Shown here: piece after piece, positions 1 through 7,714 of the stretch | How positions within the stretch are numbered: the stretch's first letter is position 1 | Layout of the letters: every line of letters starts with the position of its first letter | Assembly: GCA_020850595.1 (NCBI GenBank) | Contig: JADZEK010000116.1 | Span: 1-54,430 of the forward strand | DNA: 54,430 nucleotides | Source: Anaerolineales bacterium | Lineage (GTDB): Bacteria > Chloroflexota > Anaerolineae > Anaerolineales > UBA6663 | Direction of reading: 5' to 3' | Notes under the pieces: generated by a model | Told to the model about the DNA's origin: nothing | What the model saw: only the letters and a program-made list of their open reading frames with translations | Databases searched by the model: none | Program-made: the position numbers and the translations under genes

Positions 1-19
1 ATTCCTCACCCCCCACAAT

Positions 20-127
20 GCCGAAGGATGGCCGGCAACCGGAGGGGGGCTTCGGAATGACATGGTCTGCCGAGTGTTTCGCCACTGGGGGGCTGGCGGG
101 CTGGCGCTCCGCGCCCTTCGGAATGAC
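20..127. repeat. Short dispersed repeat, two copies of CTTCGGAATGAC
   Basis: The 12-mer CTTCGGAATGAC occurs at 50-61 and again at 116-127, 66 bp apart, in the non-coding stretch before secD. The first copy also pairs with CCGAAG at 21-26, so it can form an imperfect hairpin with a 23-nt loop. Phrases of this kind are typical of small intergenic palindromic repeats in GC-rich genomes. The rest of 1-181 shows no gene I can support. Confidence 0.45.
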
Positions 128-181
128 CGGCAAAATAGGGCTGCTCGGTCCCAAGCGCAGTTTAGATGCAATTGCCCTGTC

Positions 182-211
182 TCGACAGCCGCCCGCCGAT
201 GGGGGTATAAT
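182..211 (+). promoter_or_regulatory. Promoter of secD-secF
   Basis: TCGACA at 182-187 (one mismatch to TTGACA), an 18-bp spacer, and a perfect TATAAT at 206-211. The start point would fall near 218, giving a leader of about 74 nt before secD. Confidence 0.65.
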
Positions 212-291
212 GCGCCGTTCAGAGTGCCCGCCCGGCTGGCGTGTTTCGGCCGCACGGCGGGCCTTTCTTTGCACCGGAGGCTGATTTTCGT

Positions 292-1752
292 ATGCAGCGC
301 AGACCCACCCTCCTCCTCGTGGTGACCGCCGTGCTCGTGGCGTTGGCCGTGTATGTCGTGTTGCCCGGCCTGCCGTTGCGTTTCACGCTGGGGTCCACGA
401 CCATCAATCAAGACCTCGAAGTGCGGCAGGGCCTGGACCTGCGCGGCGGCCTGCAAATTTTGCTAGAAGCCGACGTGCCGGCCGGCACGACCATTGACGC
501 CGAAAACATGCGCGTGGCAAAAGAAATCGTGGAGAACCGCGTTAACGCGCTGGGATTGACCGAGCCGCTGGTGCAGGTCTCCGGCGACCGGCGCATTCTC
601 GTGGAGTTGCCCGGGATTTCCGACCCCGAGCAGGCCATCGCCACGCTGAAAGAAACCGGCCTGCTGGAGTTCGTGGATATGGGCAACAGCCCGCTGCCGG
701 TCGGAAGCCTGGTCTTGACCGACTGCCTGGACCCCTCCAAGGTTGACTGCGCCAACGCCGCGGGGCTGATCCCGACAGCCACGGTGCCGCCGCCTACCCC
801 GACCGTGAACCCAGCCGCGACCGCGACGACGGCGGTGACGGACGCGATCACGCCGACGACGGCGGCCCCAGTCGCGAACGGCACGGTCTACCACACGGTG
901 ATGACCGGCGTGGCGATTGCCGACGCCACGGTGACGACGAACAGCCTGGGACAAGTGGTGATCAATTTCACGCTGACGCCGGACGGCGCGGCTATCTTCG
1001 GGGCGCACACGGCCGCGCACATCGGCCAGTACCTCGCCATTGTGCTGGACAAGGCCGTCATTTCGGCTCCGCAGATTAACGGCGCGATTAGCGGCCAGGG
1101 CACGATCACGGGCAACTTCACACGCGACTCGGCCAACCAACTGGCCCTGCAACTGCGCTACGGCTCGCTGCCGGTGCCGCTCAAGGTCGTGCAATCGCAG
1201 GAAATCGGCGCCACCCTGGGCCAGGACTCGATCCGCAAGAGCGCCATCGCCGGGATTGTGGGCATCGCGGTGGTGATGATCTTCATGCTGCTGTACTACC
1301 GGCTGCCGGGGGCGATTGCCGTGGTGGCGCTGGCGATCTACGCGGTGTTGACGTTTGCGCTTTTCATCCTCATTCCGGTGACGCTGACACTGCCGGGCAT
1401 CGCCGGCTTCGTGCTCTCGGTCGGCGTGGCGGTGGACGCTAACATCCTGATCTTCGAGCGCATGAAGGAAGAACTGCGCGGGGGCCGCAGCCTGACCCAG
1501 GCCGTGGAGGCCGGGTTCCGGCGCGCCTGGCCGTCTATCCGCGACTCGAACATCTCGACCCTGATCACCTGCGCCATTCTGTACTTGTTTGGCAGCACCT
1601 TCGGGGCCAGCATCGTCAAGGGTTTCGCCTTGACGCTGGCGCTAGGCGTGGGCGTCAGCCTGTTCACCGCCATTCTCGTCACGCGCACCATCCTGCACCT
1701 GTTCCTCGACCGGATTGACTTCTCGGCCCGGCACAGCTGGTTTGGGATCTGA
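292..1752 (+). CDS. secD: Protein translocase subunit SecD
   Basis: SecD works with SecF behind SecYEG, using the proton gradient to pull exported proteins across the membrane. The 486-residue product has a first membrane helix at about residues 7-28, the family motif GLDLRGG near 46-52, a large extracytoplasmic domain, and five C-terminal helices carrying GVAVDANILIFERMKEE. I chose ATG at 292 because GGAGG at 276-280 is well spaced; an in-frame GTG at 241 lies upstream without a better site. An oddity is a Thr/Pro/Ala-rich insertion of about 45 residues (roughly 155-200) inside the extracytoplasmic domain, resembling a flexible linker. It is followed 17 nt later by secF, so the two are surely cotranscribed. 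Family assignment is secure. Confidence 0.97.
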   Translation: MQRRPTLLLVVTAVLVALAVYVVLPGLPLRFTLGSTTINQDLEVRQGLDLRGGLQILLEADVPAGTTIDAENMRVAKEIVENRVNALGLTEPLVQVSGDRRILVELPGISDPEQAIATLKETGLLEFVDMGNSPLPVGSLVLTDCLDPSKVDCANAAGLIPTATVPPPTPTVNPAATATTAVTDAITPTTAAPVANGTVYHTVMTGVAIADATVTTNSLGQVVINFTLTPDGAAIFGAHTAAHIGQYLAIVLDKAVISAPQINGAISGQGTITGNFTRDSANQLALQLRYGSLPVPLKVVQSQEIGATLGQDSIRKSAIAGIVGIAVVMIFMLLYYRLPGAIAVVALAIYAVLTFALFILIPVTLTLPGIAGFVLSVGVAVDANILIFERMKEELRGGRSLTQAVEAGFRRAWPSIRDSNISTLITCAILYLFGSTFGASIVKGFALTLALGVGVSLFTAILVTRTILHLFLDRIDFSARHSWFGI

Positions 1753-1769
1753 GGACAAGTGAGGCCGCT

Positions 1770-2702
1770 ATGCTAGACATCGTCAAACGCCGCTATTGGT
1801 ATTTTGGGCTGTCGCTGCTAATTATCGTGCCGGGGCTGATCGCCCTGATCTTGTGGGGCCTGCCGCTGGCGATTGATTTCACCGGCGGCTCGCTGGTAGA
1901 GATGCGCTTCGATCAGCCGACCCAGGCCGTAACAGCCGAGGCCATCACGGCCGCCTACACCGCGCACGACTTCCCCGATACCATTATCCAGAACTCCGCC
2001 GACAATGTGTTCGTCGTGCGCAGCCGGACGCTCGACGCGGATACACAGGCCGGTATCCTGGCCGACCTACAGGCGCAGTTTGGGCCGGTGACCGTGCTGA
2101 CGGCTGAAACGGTCGGCCCGAGCGTGGGCGCAGAGATCGCGCAGAGCGCGGCGCTGGCGGTGGGGGCGGCGGCGGTGGGCGTGCTGCTCTACATCGCTTA
2201 CGCCTTCCGCGGCGCAGGGGCGCAGCATGCGTTTCGCTACGGCGTGGCGGCCATCATCGCCATGCTGCACGACGTGCTGGTGGTGGTCGGCTCAGCCGCC
2301 ATTTTCGGCAAGGTCTTCGGCTGGGAGGTGGATGCGCTGTTTCTGACCGCGCTGCTGACCGTGGTGGGCTTCTCGGTGCACGACACCATCGTGGTGTTCG
2401 ACCGCATCCGCGAGAACCTGGTGGTGTACCGCCGCCTGGATTACGAGACGGTGGTCAATCACAGCATTGTGCAGACGCTGGACCGCTCGATCAACACTCA
2501 GCTGACGGTTATGTTCACGCTGCTGGCGCTGACGCTGTTCGGCGGGGTGACCATCCGCCACTTTGTGCTAACCCTGCTGATCGGCGTGCTTTCGGGCACT
2601 TACTCCTCGATCTTCAACGCCGCGCAACTGCTGGTGGTGTGGGAGAACCGGGAGTGGAACACCTGGTTCCGCCGCAAGCCGGCGCGGCCCGCGGCCGCCT
2701 AG
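1770..2702 (+). CDS. secF: Protein translocase subunit SecF
   Basis: SecF is the partner of SecD in the accessory complex of the Sec translocase in the cytoplasmic membrane. The 310-residue protein shows an N-terminal helix (about 13-35), the motif AIDFTGGSLVEMRF, a short extracytoplasmic domain, and five further helices containing the SecF signature FSVHDTIVVFDRIREN. Its length matches bacterial SecF. ATG at 1770 follows a GTGAGG site. It closes a two-gene operon with secD and ends just before a bidirectional terminator. Separate secD and secF genes are the usual arrangement; there is no sign of fusion or damage. Confidence 0.97.
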   Translation: MLDIVKRRYWYFGLSLLIIVPGLIALILWGLPLAIDFTGGSLVEMRFDQPTQAVTAEAITAAYTAHDFPDTIIQNSADNVFVVRSRTLDADTQAGILADLQAQFGPVTVLTAETVGPSVGAEIAQSAALAVGAAAVGVLLYIAYAFRGAGAQHAFRYGVAAIIAMLHDVLVVVGSAAIFGKVFGWEVDALFLTALLTVVGFSVHDTIVVFDRIRENLVVYRRLDYETVVNHSIVQTLDRSINTQLTVMFTLLALTLFGGVTIRHFVLTLLIGVLSGTYSSIFNAAQLLVVWENREWNTWFRRKPARPAAA

Positions 2703-2720
2703 CAGCCGCCACGACGCAAT

Positions 2721-2755
2721 AAAAAAGACGGGCCGGTCTTGGCAGACCGGTCCGT
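2721..2755. terminator. Bidirectional terminator between secF and the IPT/TIG gene
   Basis: A 12-bp stem with one G-T pair (2728-2739 with 2744-2755) and a 4-nt loop. On the minus strand it is followed by six T residues (A run at 2721-2726), which makes it a strong terminator for the gene ending at 2774. On the plus strand only a weak T-rich tail follows, for secF. Confidence 0.8.
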
Positions 2756-2773
2756 TCGTGTTTCCCACACCGC

Positions 2774-3802
2774 TTACGGCCGATGGGCGATGGGATGAAA
2801 GATGCGGGCGCCAATTGTGAACGTCAACGCGTTGGAGTCGCCGCCGCCGGGGCCGGGGTTGCGCACCTTGACGGCCGCCGTGCCGCCGGTGGCAATGTAG
2901 CCCGATGGCACCGTGACGGTCAGGCGGCTGCCACTCGAGGCGCTGGGGGTCAGCTCACTGCCCTGCCACACCACCTTGGCGCCGCTGGCGAAGTTAAAGC
3001 CTTTGACCACCAGTTGGAAGGCCGCCCCCCCGGTGGGTTTGACCGACGGAGTGAGGTTCGAAGCGACCGGCACGGGGTTGCTGGCGGCGATTTTGCCAAA
3101 GACGGCGAACACCAGATCGTCATTGACGGTGTTGGTGGGCTGATCGCAGACATCAACCCGGGGCTGGAAGATGAGGCAGTTCTTGCCGTAGGCGTTGCCA
3201 GGCTGCATCCAGACCGAGGGGCTGAGCACCTGATCTTCCTTCTCGTACCACTCCCACTGCCGTCCGTAGGTCAAGAAGTCTGGTTTGTACGCCTGAACGG
3301 ACAACCAGTAGCGCCCAGGCCCAACGACCAGGGAGGGCGAAAGGTTGACGGTGAACTCGCCGGTAGCCAATCCGGTGATGGCGCCGCTGGCAATCGTCTG
3401 GCTGATCAGGCGGGTGCCTGGCAAGCCCTCGTCGTCGGCGTAGATTTGGACCAGGAGCGAGTTGACCGAGTTGCTGCCTGTGCCGCCTTCATAGGTGCCA
3501 TAGGCCCGAATGGCGGTGATCTCCCACGGCGTGGAGCCGGCGTTTTCGAAGTCATCGGCGGCCTGGCTGTCGTAGGCGGCCAGCGGGGCCTCAAATTTGG
3601 AGGAGACGGTGATCGAAAAGCCGGTGCCGCCGGCCGTGCTTTGATCCCATAAAACCGGGTCGAGGGCGGGTTGGAGCGATGGGCTGCCGGAAAGCGCGGC
3701 CTCGCCGCCGGCCAGCGCGCCAGTAGGGCCGGAGAGCAACAGCGCTGCCGCCAGCACCCCCGTGCTAGCCCAGCGTCCGAAGCTGCGGATAATGTTAGGC
3801 AT
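2774..3802 (-). CDS. Secreted protein with C-terminal IPT/TIG domain
   Basis: The 342-residue product has a signal peptide (basic start, hydrophobic stretch about 14-32, cleavage likely near ALAGG). The middle (about 45-235) resembles a beta-sandwich domain, with stretches such as FENAGSTPWEITAIRAYGTY and RYWLSVQ like those in secreted choice-of-anchor or PEP-CTERM-type proteins. The C-terminal part (about 240-330) reads as an IPT/TIG immunoglobulin-like fold, ending in the common phrase VKVRNPGPGGGDSNALTF. I see no catalytic motif, so the function is unknown; a surface binding or matrix role is a guess. ATG at 3802 follows a GGAGG on the minus strand. The prepilin peptidase gene lies upstream on the same strand, 131 bp away. 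Confidence 0.85.
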   Translation of the reverse strand: MPNIIRSFGRWASTGVLAAALLLSGPTGALAGGEAALSGSPSLQPALDPVLWDQSTAGGTGFSITVSSKFEAPLAAYDSQAADDFENAGSTPWEITAIRAYGTYEGGTGSNSVNSLLVQIYADDEGLPGTRLISQTIASGAITGLATGEFTVNLSPSLVVGPGRYWLSVQAYKPDFLTYGRQWEWYEKEDQVLSPSVWMQPGNAYGKNCLIFQPRVDVCDQPTNTVNDDLVFAVFGKIAASNPVPVASNLTPSVKPTGGAAFQLVVKGFNFASGAKVVWQGSELTPSASSGSRLTVTVPSGYIATGGTAAVKVRNPGPGGGDSNALTFTIGARIFHPIAHRP

Positions 3803-3906
3803 AGGTCAGTCCTCCAAGTGCTGGAACGTGCCTAACCATTTTATAACATGACTGGGCCGGTCGCAACCGCCGATAGGGACGCGCCACCGGCCGCTTGCCC
3901 AGGTGG

Positions 3907-3949
3907 TCACCGCCCCGCCATCTAAGGGCAGGTTCACCGCCCCGCCATC
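3907..3949. repeat. 16-bp direct repeat at the 3' end of the prepilin peptidase gene
   Basis: TCACCGCCCCGCCATC occurs at 3907-3922 and 3934-3949, a 27-bp period. The second copy encodes the last residues Met-Ala-Gly-Arg and the stop of the prepilin peptidase on the minus strand. The first copy lies just beyond the stop, so the gene end has been duplicated in tandem. Confidence 0.75.
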
Positions 3950-4773
3950 CAGACGGCGAAATCCTTACCGAAAAGGTAGATGGTGAGCGCCCCCAGCACG
4001 AGAAAAGGGCCGTAGGGCACGGCGCTGTGAGGCGTGTAGCGCCGCCGCAGGAGCTGCACAACGATGAAGCCCAGGCTGTACAGGCCACCCAGGAGAATGG
4101 CGAGCGTGAGGCTCAGCAGCACACCCGGCCAGCCCACCGCCAGGCCGATCAGCCCGGCCAGGTTGACATCGCCGCCGCCAAAGGCGACCTCGTCTAGCGG
4201 TTGGCCGCGCAGCCATTGGAGGCCGCGGGCATACAGTTCGGCCAGGACGAAGATGCCCAAGGTGAGGGCGTACCCGGCGATGCCGCCCAGCAGCGTTTTG
4301 GTAAGGCCGTGCCCCGGCAGGGCCGCGCCGGTGAGCGCCGCTACCAAGGCCAGCGGCCAGACCACGCCCCACAAAATCAGGCGGTGCTCTATGTCTATGA
4401 CCGTGATTAGCAGGCAGCCCTGCACGAATACCAGCGCCGCCAGGTAGACCGCCACCGTTTCAACTAACGGCAGGCCCGCACGCGCACCCCAAAACCAGAG
4501 GCCGGCGGTTATGCCCCCGGCAGCTAACTCGACCACCACGGCTCGCGTGGGGCGCGGCGCGCCGCAATGTTCGCAGCGGCCGCGATGGCGCACGAGTGCC
4601 GCCAGCGCCAGCCAGTTGGCGGGGGCGTGTGCCTGGCCACACACCCGGCAGCGCGGCCGGCGCGGCGGGTGGCGCAGGTCATTGGCATCGGGCGGCAGGT
4701 TGTCGGCCAGGCTGTTGAGCAGGACGCCCAGGCCCAGGCCGAACACGAACAAGAGGAGGGCGACGGCCAACAT
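3934..4773 (-). CDS. Type IV prepilin peptidase, A24 family
   Basis: This membrane aspartic protease cleaves the leader of type IV pilins and pseudopilins and usually N-methylates the new end. The 279-residue protein has the N-terminal helix, the LNSLADNLP phrase in place of the family's FxNVxxxRLP, and two zinc-binding CxxC pairs (C42/C45 and C67/C70) of the methylation domain. The two catalytic Asp sites are D127 in VIDIEHRLI and D202 in the GGGDV motif. ATG at 4773 is chosen because the protein then starts at the first helix; a longer reading to 4905 would add unrelated residues. No Shine-Dalgarno is seen, and a TATAAT lies 9 nt upstream, suggesting a leaderless message. No pilin genes are in the window. 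Confidence 0.92.
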   Translation of the reverse strand: MLAVALLLFVFGLGLGVLLNSLADNLPPDANDLRHPPRRPRCRVCGQAHAPANWLALAALVRHRGRCEHCGAPRPTRAVVVELAAGGITAGLWFWGARAGLPLVETVAVYLAALVFVQGCLLITVIDIEHRLILWGVVWPLALVAALTGAALPGHGLTKTLLGGIAGYALTLGIFVLAELYARGLQWLRGQPLDEVAFGGGDVNLAGLIGLAVGWPGVLLSLTLAILLGGLYSLGFIVVQLLRRRYTPHSAVPYGPFLVLGALTIYLFGKDFAVWMAGR

Positions 4774-4782
4774 ATGGGCGCG

Positions 4783-4788
4783 ATTATA
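4783..4788 (-). promoter_or_regulatory. -10 box of the prepilin peptidase gene, likely leaderless
   Basis: A perfect TATAAT on the minus strand ends 9 nt before the ATG at 4773. The predicted start point is within about 3 nt of the start codon. I see no good -35 box. Confidence 0.5.
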
Positions 4789-4919
4789 CGGGAGGATTGG
4801 CCGGTGGCACGGCCCGCGACAGTAACGCGTGCCGGCGGCCGGACGAGCGGTAACAGAGGCGCGGCTGGAGTACAATTCTGGCCAGTTCGGAAACCCCCTC
4901 CGCACCCGAAAGGCCCGCT

Positions 4920-6311
4920 ATGCTGACACAACCACCGGCTCCCGCCTATTTTGACCCTGCCGCGCTCACGGCTTTCCAGGCGGCGCTGAACCAATTGGGC
5001 CAAGGCTTTGCCGACCTGCCGGACTTCGAGGGCCTCCCGACCGACCCGGCCGCCCTGGAGCAAGTGCTGCGCGAGGTGGCCGAACGCCTGCGGGACAACT
5101 ACCCCTACTTCCACCCGCTATATGCCGGGCAGATGTTGAAGCCGCCGCACCCGGTGGCCCGTCTGGCTTACATGTTGGCCTTGTGGATCAACCCCAACAA
5201 TCACGCCCTGGACGGCGGCCGGGCCAGCTCACACATGGAAAAAGAGGCCGTCGCCCAACTCGCGCGCATGTTCGGCTGGCAGACGCATCTCGGTCACCTG
5301 ACCAGTGGCGGCACCGTGGCCAACTTGGAGGCGCTATGGGTCGCCGGCCGCCTGCGGCCAGAGACAACCGTCGTCGCCTCGACGCAGGCGCACTACACCC
5401 ATGCGCGCATCAGCGCTGTGCTTGGCCTGCCCTTCGAGCCGATCGCTTGCGATCCGTACGGCCGCCTGGACGCCGACGCTTTGGAGGCCCGCCTCCGGCA
5501 GGGCGGCGTCGGAACCGTCGTCGCCACGCTTGGCGCTACCGCTACCGGCGCGGTTGACCCGCTGCCCCGGCTGCTGGTGCTGCGCGAGCAGTACGGCTTT
5601 CGCCTTCACGCCGACGCGGCCTACGGCGGTTACTTTGGCCTGGCCCGCACCCTGGGCAGCCCGGCCCGCGCCGCCTTCGACTGCCTGGGCGAGGCCGACT
5701 CCATTGTGGTTGATCCTCACAAACACGGCCTGCAGCCCTATGGCTGCGGCTCGGTCCTGTTCCGAGACCCCACGGTAGCGCGCTTCTACAAGCACGACTC
5801 GCCCTACACCTACTTCACCTCCGCTGAGCTGCACCTCGGGGAGATCAGCCTGGAGTGCTCGCGCGCCGGGGCGGCCGCCGTGGCGTTGTGGGCGACCCTG
5901 CGCCTGTTCCCACTGGAACCAGGCGGGGCTTTCGCCGCCCACCTCGAGCGCTCCCGCGCCGCCGCCCTCGACCTCCAGGCGCGGCTGGAGCAGGATACGC
6001 GCTTTGTGACGGCGTTCGCGCCGGAGTTGGACATTGTGGTCTGGGCGCCGCGGGCAGCCTCCGCCGCCGAAGCGTCGCGCCGGGCGCGCGCCATCTTCGC
6101 AGAGGCCGCGCGCCGCAATCTGCACCTGGCCCTGGCCGACCTGCCGACCGAATTTTTCGGCAGCATCGCGCCCGAGTTTGCGGCGTCGGGCGACACTGTC
6201 ACTTGCCTGCGCTCGGTCCTAATGAAGGCCGAGCACGCTGATTGGGTTGACCACATCTATGCGGTCTTAGGAGAGGCGGCCACAGCCGCGCTCGGGCAGC
6301 CGGCGGCCTAG
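4920..6311 (+). CDS. Group II pyridoxal-phosphate-dependent decarboxylase
   Basis: The 463-residue protein belongs to the fold I PLP decarboxylases of the glutamate/tyrosine/aromatic amino acid group (COG0076). The cofactor lysine is K268 in [14 protein letters not shown] at about 230-237 supplies the Asp that pairs with the pyridine ring, and H158 in TQAHYTHAR is the usual ring-stacking His. SHMEKEAV and [13 protein letters not shown] are further family phrases. The substrate cannot be told from the sequence: tyrosine, glutamate, aspartate and related amino acids are all possible. ATG at 4920 follows a weak GAAAGG. It stands alone, divergent from the prepilin peptidase and 173 bp before the superoxide dismutase gene, which has its own promoter. 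Confidence 0.92.
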   Translation: MLTQPPAPAYFDPAALTAFQAALNQLGQGFADLPDFEGLPTDPAALEQVLREVAERLRDNYPYFHPLYAGQMLKPPHPVARLAYMLALWINPNNHALDGGRASSHMEKEAVAQLARMFGWQTHLGHLTSGGTVANLEALWVAGRLRPETTVVASTQAHYTHARISAVLGLPFEPIACDPYGRLDADALEARLRQGGVGTVVATLGATATGAVDPLPRLLVLREQYGFRLHADAAYGGYFGLARTLGSPARAAFDCLGEADSIVVDPHKHGLQPYGCGSVLFRDPTVARFYKHDSPYTYFTSAELHLGEISLECSRAGAAAVALWATLRLFPLEPGGAFAAHLERSRAAALDLQARLEQDTRFVTAFAPELDIVVWAPRAASAAEASRRARAIFAEAARRNLHLALADLPTEFFGSIAPEFAASGDTVTCLRSVLMKAEHADWVDHIYAVLGEAATAALGQPAA

Positions 6312-6372
6312 CGCGAGGCCGCGCCCGCACGAGTGAATGCCGGTCAAACGAGCGCGCGGCGCATTCATTTGC

Positions 6373-6402
6373 TTGACAATTTTGATTGGATAGGGCTACA
6401 AT
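6373..6402 (+). promoter_or_regulatory. Promoter of the superoxide dismutase gene
   Basis: A perfect TTGACA at 6373-6378, an 18-bp spacer and TACAAT at 6397-6402. The start point would be near 6409, giving a leader of about 75 nt. It is one of the strongest-looking promoters in the window and is overlapped by an inverted repeat. Confidence 0.75.
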
Positions 6403-6415
6403 CGAAAGCGATTGT
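6398..6415. promoter_or_regulatory. Candidate operator, perfect inverted repeat over the sod -10 box
   Basis: ACAATCG at 6398-6404 and CGATTGT at 6409-6415 form a perfect 7-bp inverted repeat around AAAG. It overlaps the -10 box and the predicted start point, a position where a bound repressor would block transcription. The regulator is not identified; it does not resemble the DtxR or Rex boxes found elsewhere in the window. Confidence 0.5.
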
Positions 6416-6484
6416 GCCAGATTACTCTAATTAACTTTTTGCGGTCGGATTTCGCGCAGCCGCGGTAAACAAAGGAGACATCTG

Positions 6485-7099
6485 ATGGCTTACCAACTTC
6501 CCGCATTGCCTTACCCCACCAACGCTCTCGAACCGCACATTGACGCCCGCACCATGGAAATTCACCATGGCAAGCATCACCAGGCGTATGTGACCAACCT
6601 TAATAAGGCGCTCGAAAGCGCTCCCGAACTGGCCGGCAAGTCGGTGGAAGCCCTGATCCAGGACCTGAATGCCGTGCCGGAAGCCATTCGCACGGCCGTG
6701 CGCAACAACGGCGGCGGACATGCCAACCACTCCCTGTTTTGGGAGATCATGGGCCCGAACGGCGGCGGTGAACCCAGCGGTGACCTGGCCGCAGCCATCA
6801 ACGCCGCGTTTGGCAGCTTGGCGGCCTTGACGGAGAAGATCAACGCCAACGGCGGGAGCCGTTTTGGCTCTGGCTGGACCTGGCTCTCGGTGGATGGCAG
6901 CGGCGCCCTGGTGGCGCACAGTACCCCCAACCAGGACAGCCCGCTGATGGAGGGCAAGACGCCCCTCCTGGGCATTGACGTTTGGGAGCACGCGTACTAC
7001 CTGAACTATCAGAACCGCCGGCCGGATTACCTGAAGGCCTGGTGGAACGTCGTGAACTGGAAAGCGGTGGCGGCGCGCTACGCCGCCGCTAAGAAATAA
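6485..7099 (+). CDS. sodA: Superoxide dismutase, Mn/Fe type
   Basis: The enzyme converts superoxide to oxygen and hydrogen peroxide in the cytoplasm. The 204-residue protein matches the family length. The four metal ligands are visible: H27 in EIHHGKHH, H82 in ANHSLFW, and D165 and H169 in DVWEHAYY. Gln in NQDSPLM (about 150) together with the Gly-rich GGGHANHS favours the manganese or cambialistic type over strict iron enzymes, which is inference from known sequence signatures. ATG at 6485 follows AAAGGAG. The gene has its own strong promoter with an inverted repeat over the -10 box. The next gene is a ferredoxin 68 bp downstream with no terminator between them. Confidence 0.96.
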   Translation: MAYQLPALPYPTNALEPHIDARTMEIHHGKHHQAYVTNLNKALESAPELAGKSVEALIQDLNAVPEAIRTAVRNNGGGHANHSLFWEIMGPNGGGEPSGDLAAAINAAFGSLAALTEKINANGGSRFGSGWTWLSVDGSGALVAHSTPNQDSPLMEGKTPLLGIDVWEHAYYLNYQNRRPDYLKAWWNVVNWKAVAARYAAAKK

Positions 7100-7167
7100 A
7101 CTAGCAGCGGTGACTCGGCGCGCGCCCGCCAGAGGCGCCGGCCGCCGGACCCGCTTGGAGGACTCTC

Positions 7168-7587
7168 ATGACCCATATTATTACGAGCCTGTGTTTGCGC
7201 GATGGCGGCTGTATTGAAGTGTGCCCGGTCGAGTGTATCATCGGCGGCAAGCCCGAGAGCGAGTGGCCGTGGATGTACATTGACCCCGACACGTGCATTG
7301 ACTGCGGCGCGTGCATCCCTGAGTGCCCCTTCGAGGCCATCTTTACCGAGGATGAGGTTCCGGCCGACCTGGTCGCCAAGGCCGGGCAGCAAGCCAGCCG
7401 CCCCGGTGACCCGAACTACACCTCCCGCGCCACCGAGCACTATGAAGGCCACAACAACAAGGGCCAGCCCATCATCCTGGAGGAGATTGTGACGCTGGCG
7501 GCGGGCGATGTGATTAACCTGCGCAACGACATCCAGCCGAACTACGACTTCTACAAGGTCGGCCCCGGCTACAACGCCGGCAAATAG
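7168..7587 (+). CDS. Ferredoxin with two iron-sulfur clusters, 7Fe-like
   Basis: A 139-residue small electron carrier. The N-terminal half has C9, C15, C19, C23 and then C43, C46, C49, C53, in the order seen in FdxA-type ferredoxins that hold one 3Fe-4S and one 4Fe-4S cluster. Compared with Azotobacter ferredoxin I the first loop is two residues shorter (CLRDGGC instead of a CxxC-containing loop), so whether the first cluster is 3Fe or 4Fe cannot be settled by reading. The C-terminal 80 residues have no cysteine and follow the usual extension with EDEVP. ATG at 7168 follows TTGGAGG. It lies between sod and the aspartase/fumarase gene and ends at a strong terminator. Confidence 0.92.
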   Translation: MTHIITSLCLRDGGCIEVCPVECIIGGKPESEWPWMYIDPDTCIDCGACIPECPFEAIFTEDEVPADLVAKAGQQASRPGDPNYTSRATEHYEGHNNKGQPIILEEIVTLAAGDVINLRNDIQPNYDFYKVGPGYNAGK

Positions 7588-7610
7588 TTCGAACCACGCT
7601 GAGTAACCGG

Positions 7611-7642
7611 AGGAGGGAGCCGCAGTCAGGCTCCCTCCTTTT
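7611..7642 (+). terminator. Terminator after the ferredoxin gene
   Basis: A perfect 11-bp stem (7611-7621 with 7629-7639), a 7-nt loop and a TTTT run at 7639-7642. Confidence 0.85.
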
Positions 7643-7714
7643 CGCGTCTGGGCGCGCCGCACCGCCCGCGACCTCGCGGCCCCGACGGTTCACGCCCCGC
7701 CAAAGGTACCCCTG

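Noticed and set aside
6334..6367. TGAATGC/GCATTCA as a terminator after the PLP decarboxylase
   Set aside because: The loop is about 20 nt long and the T tract is short; it is too weak to support.
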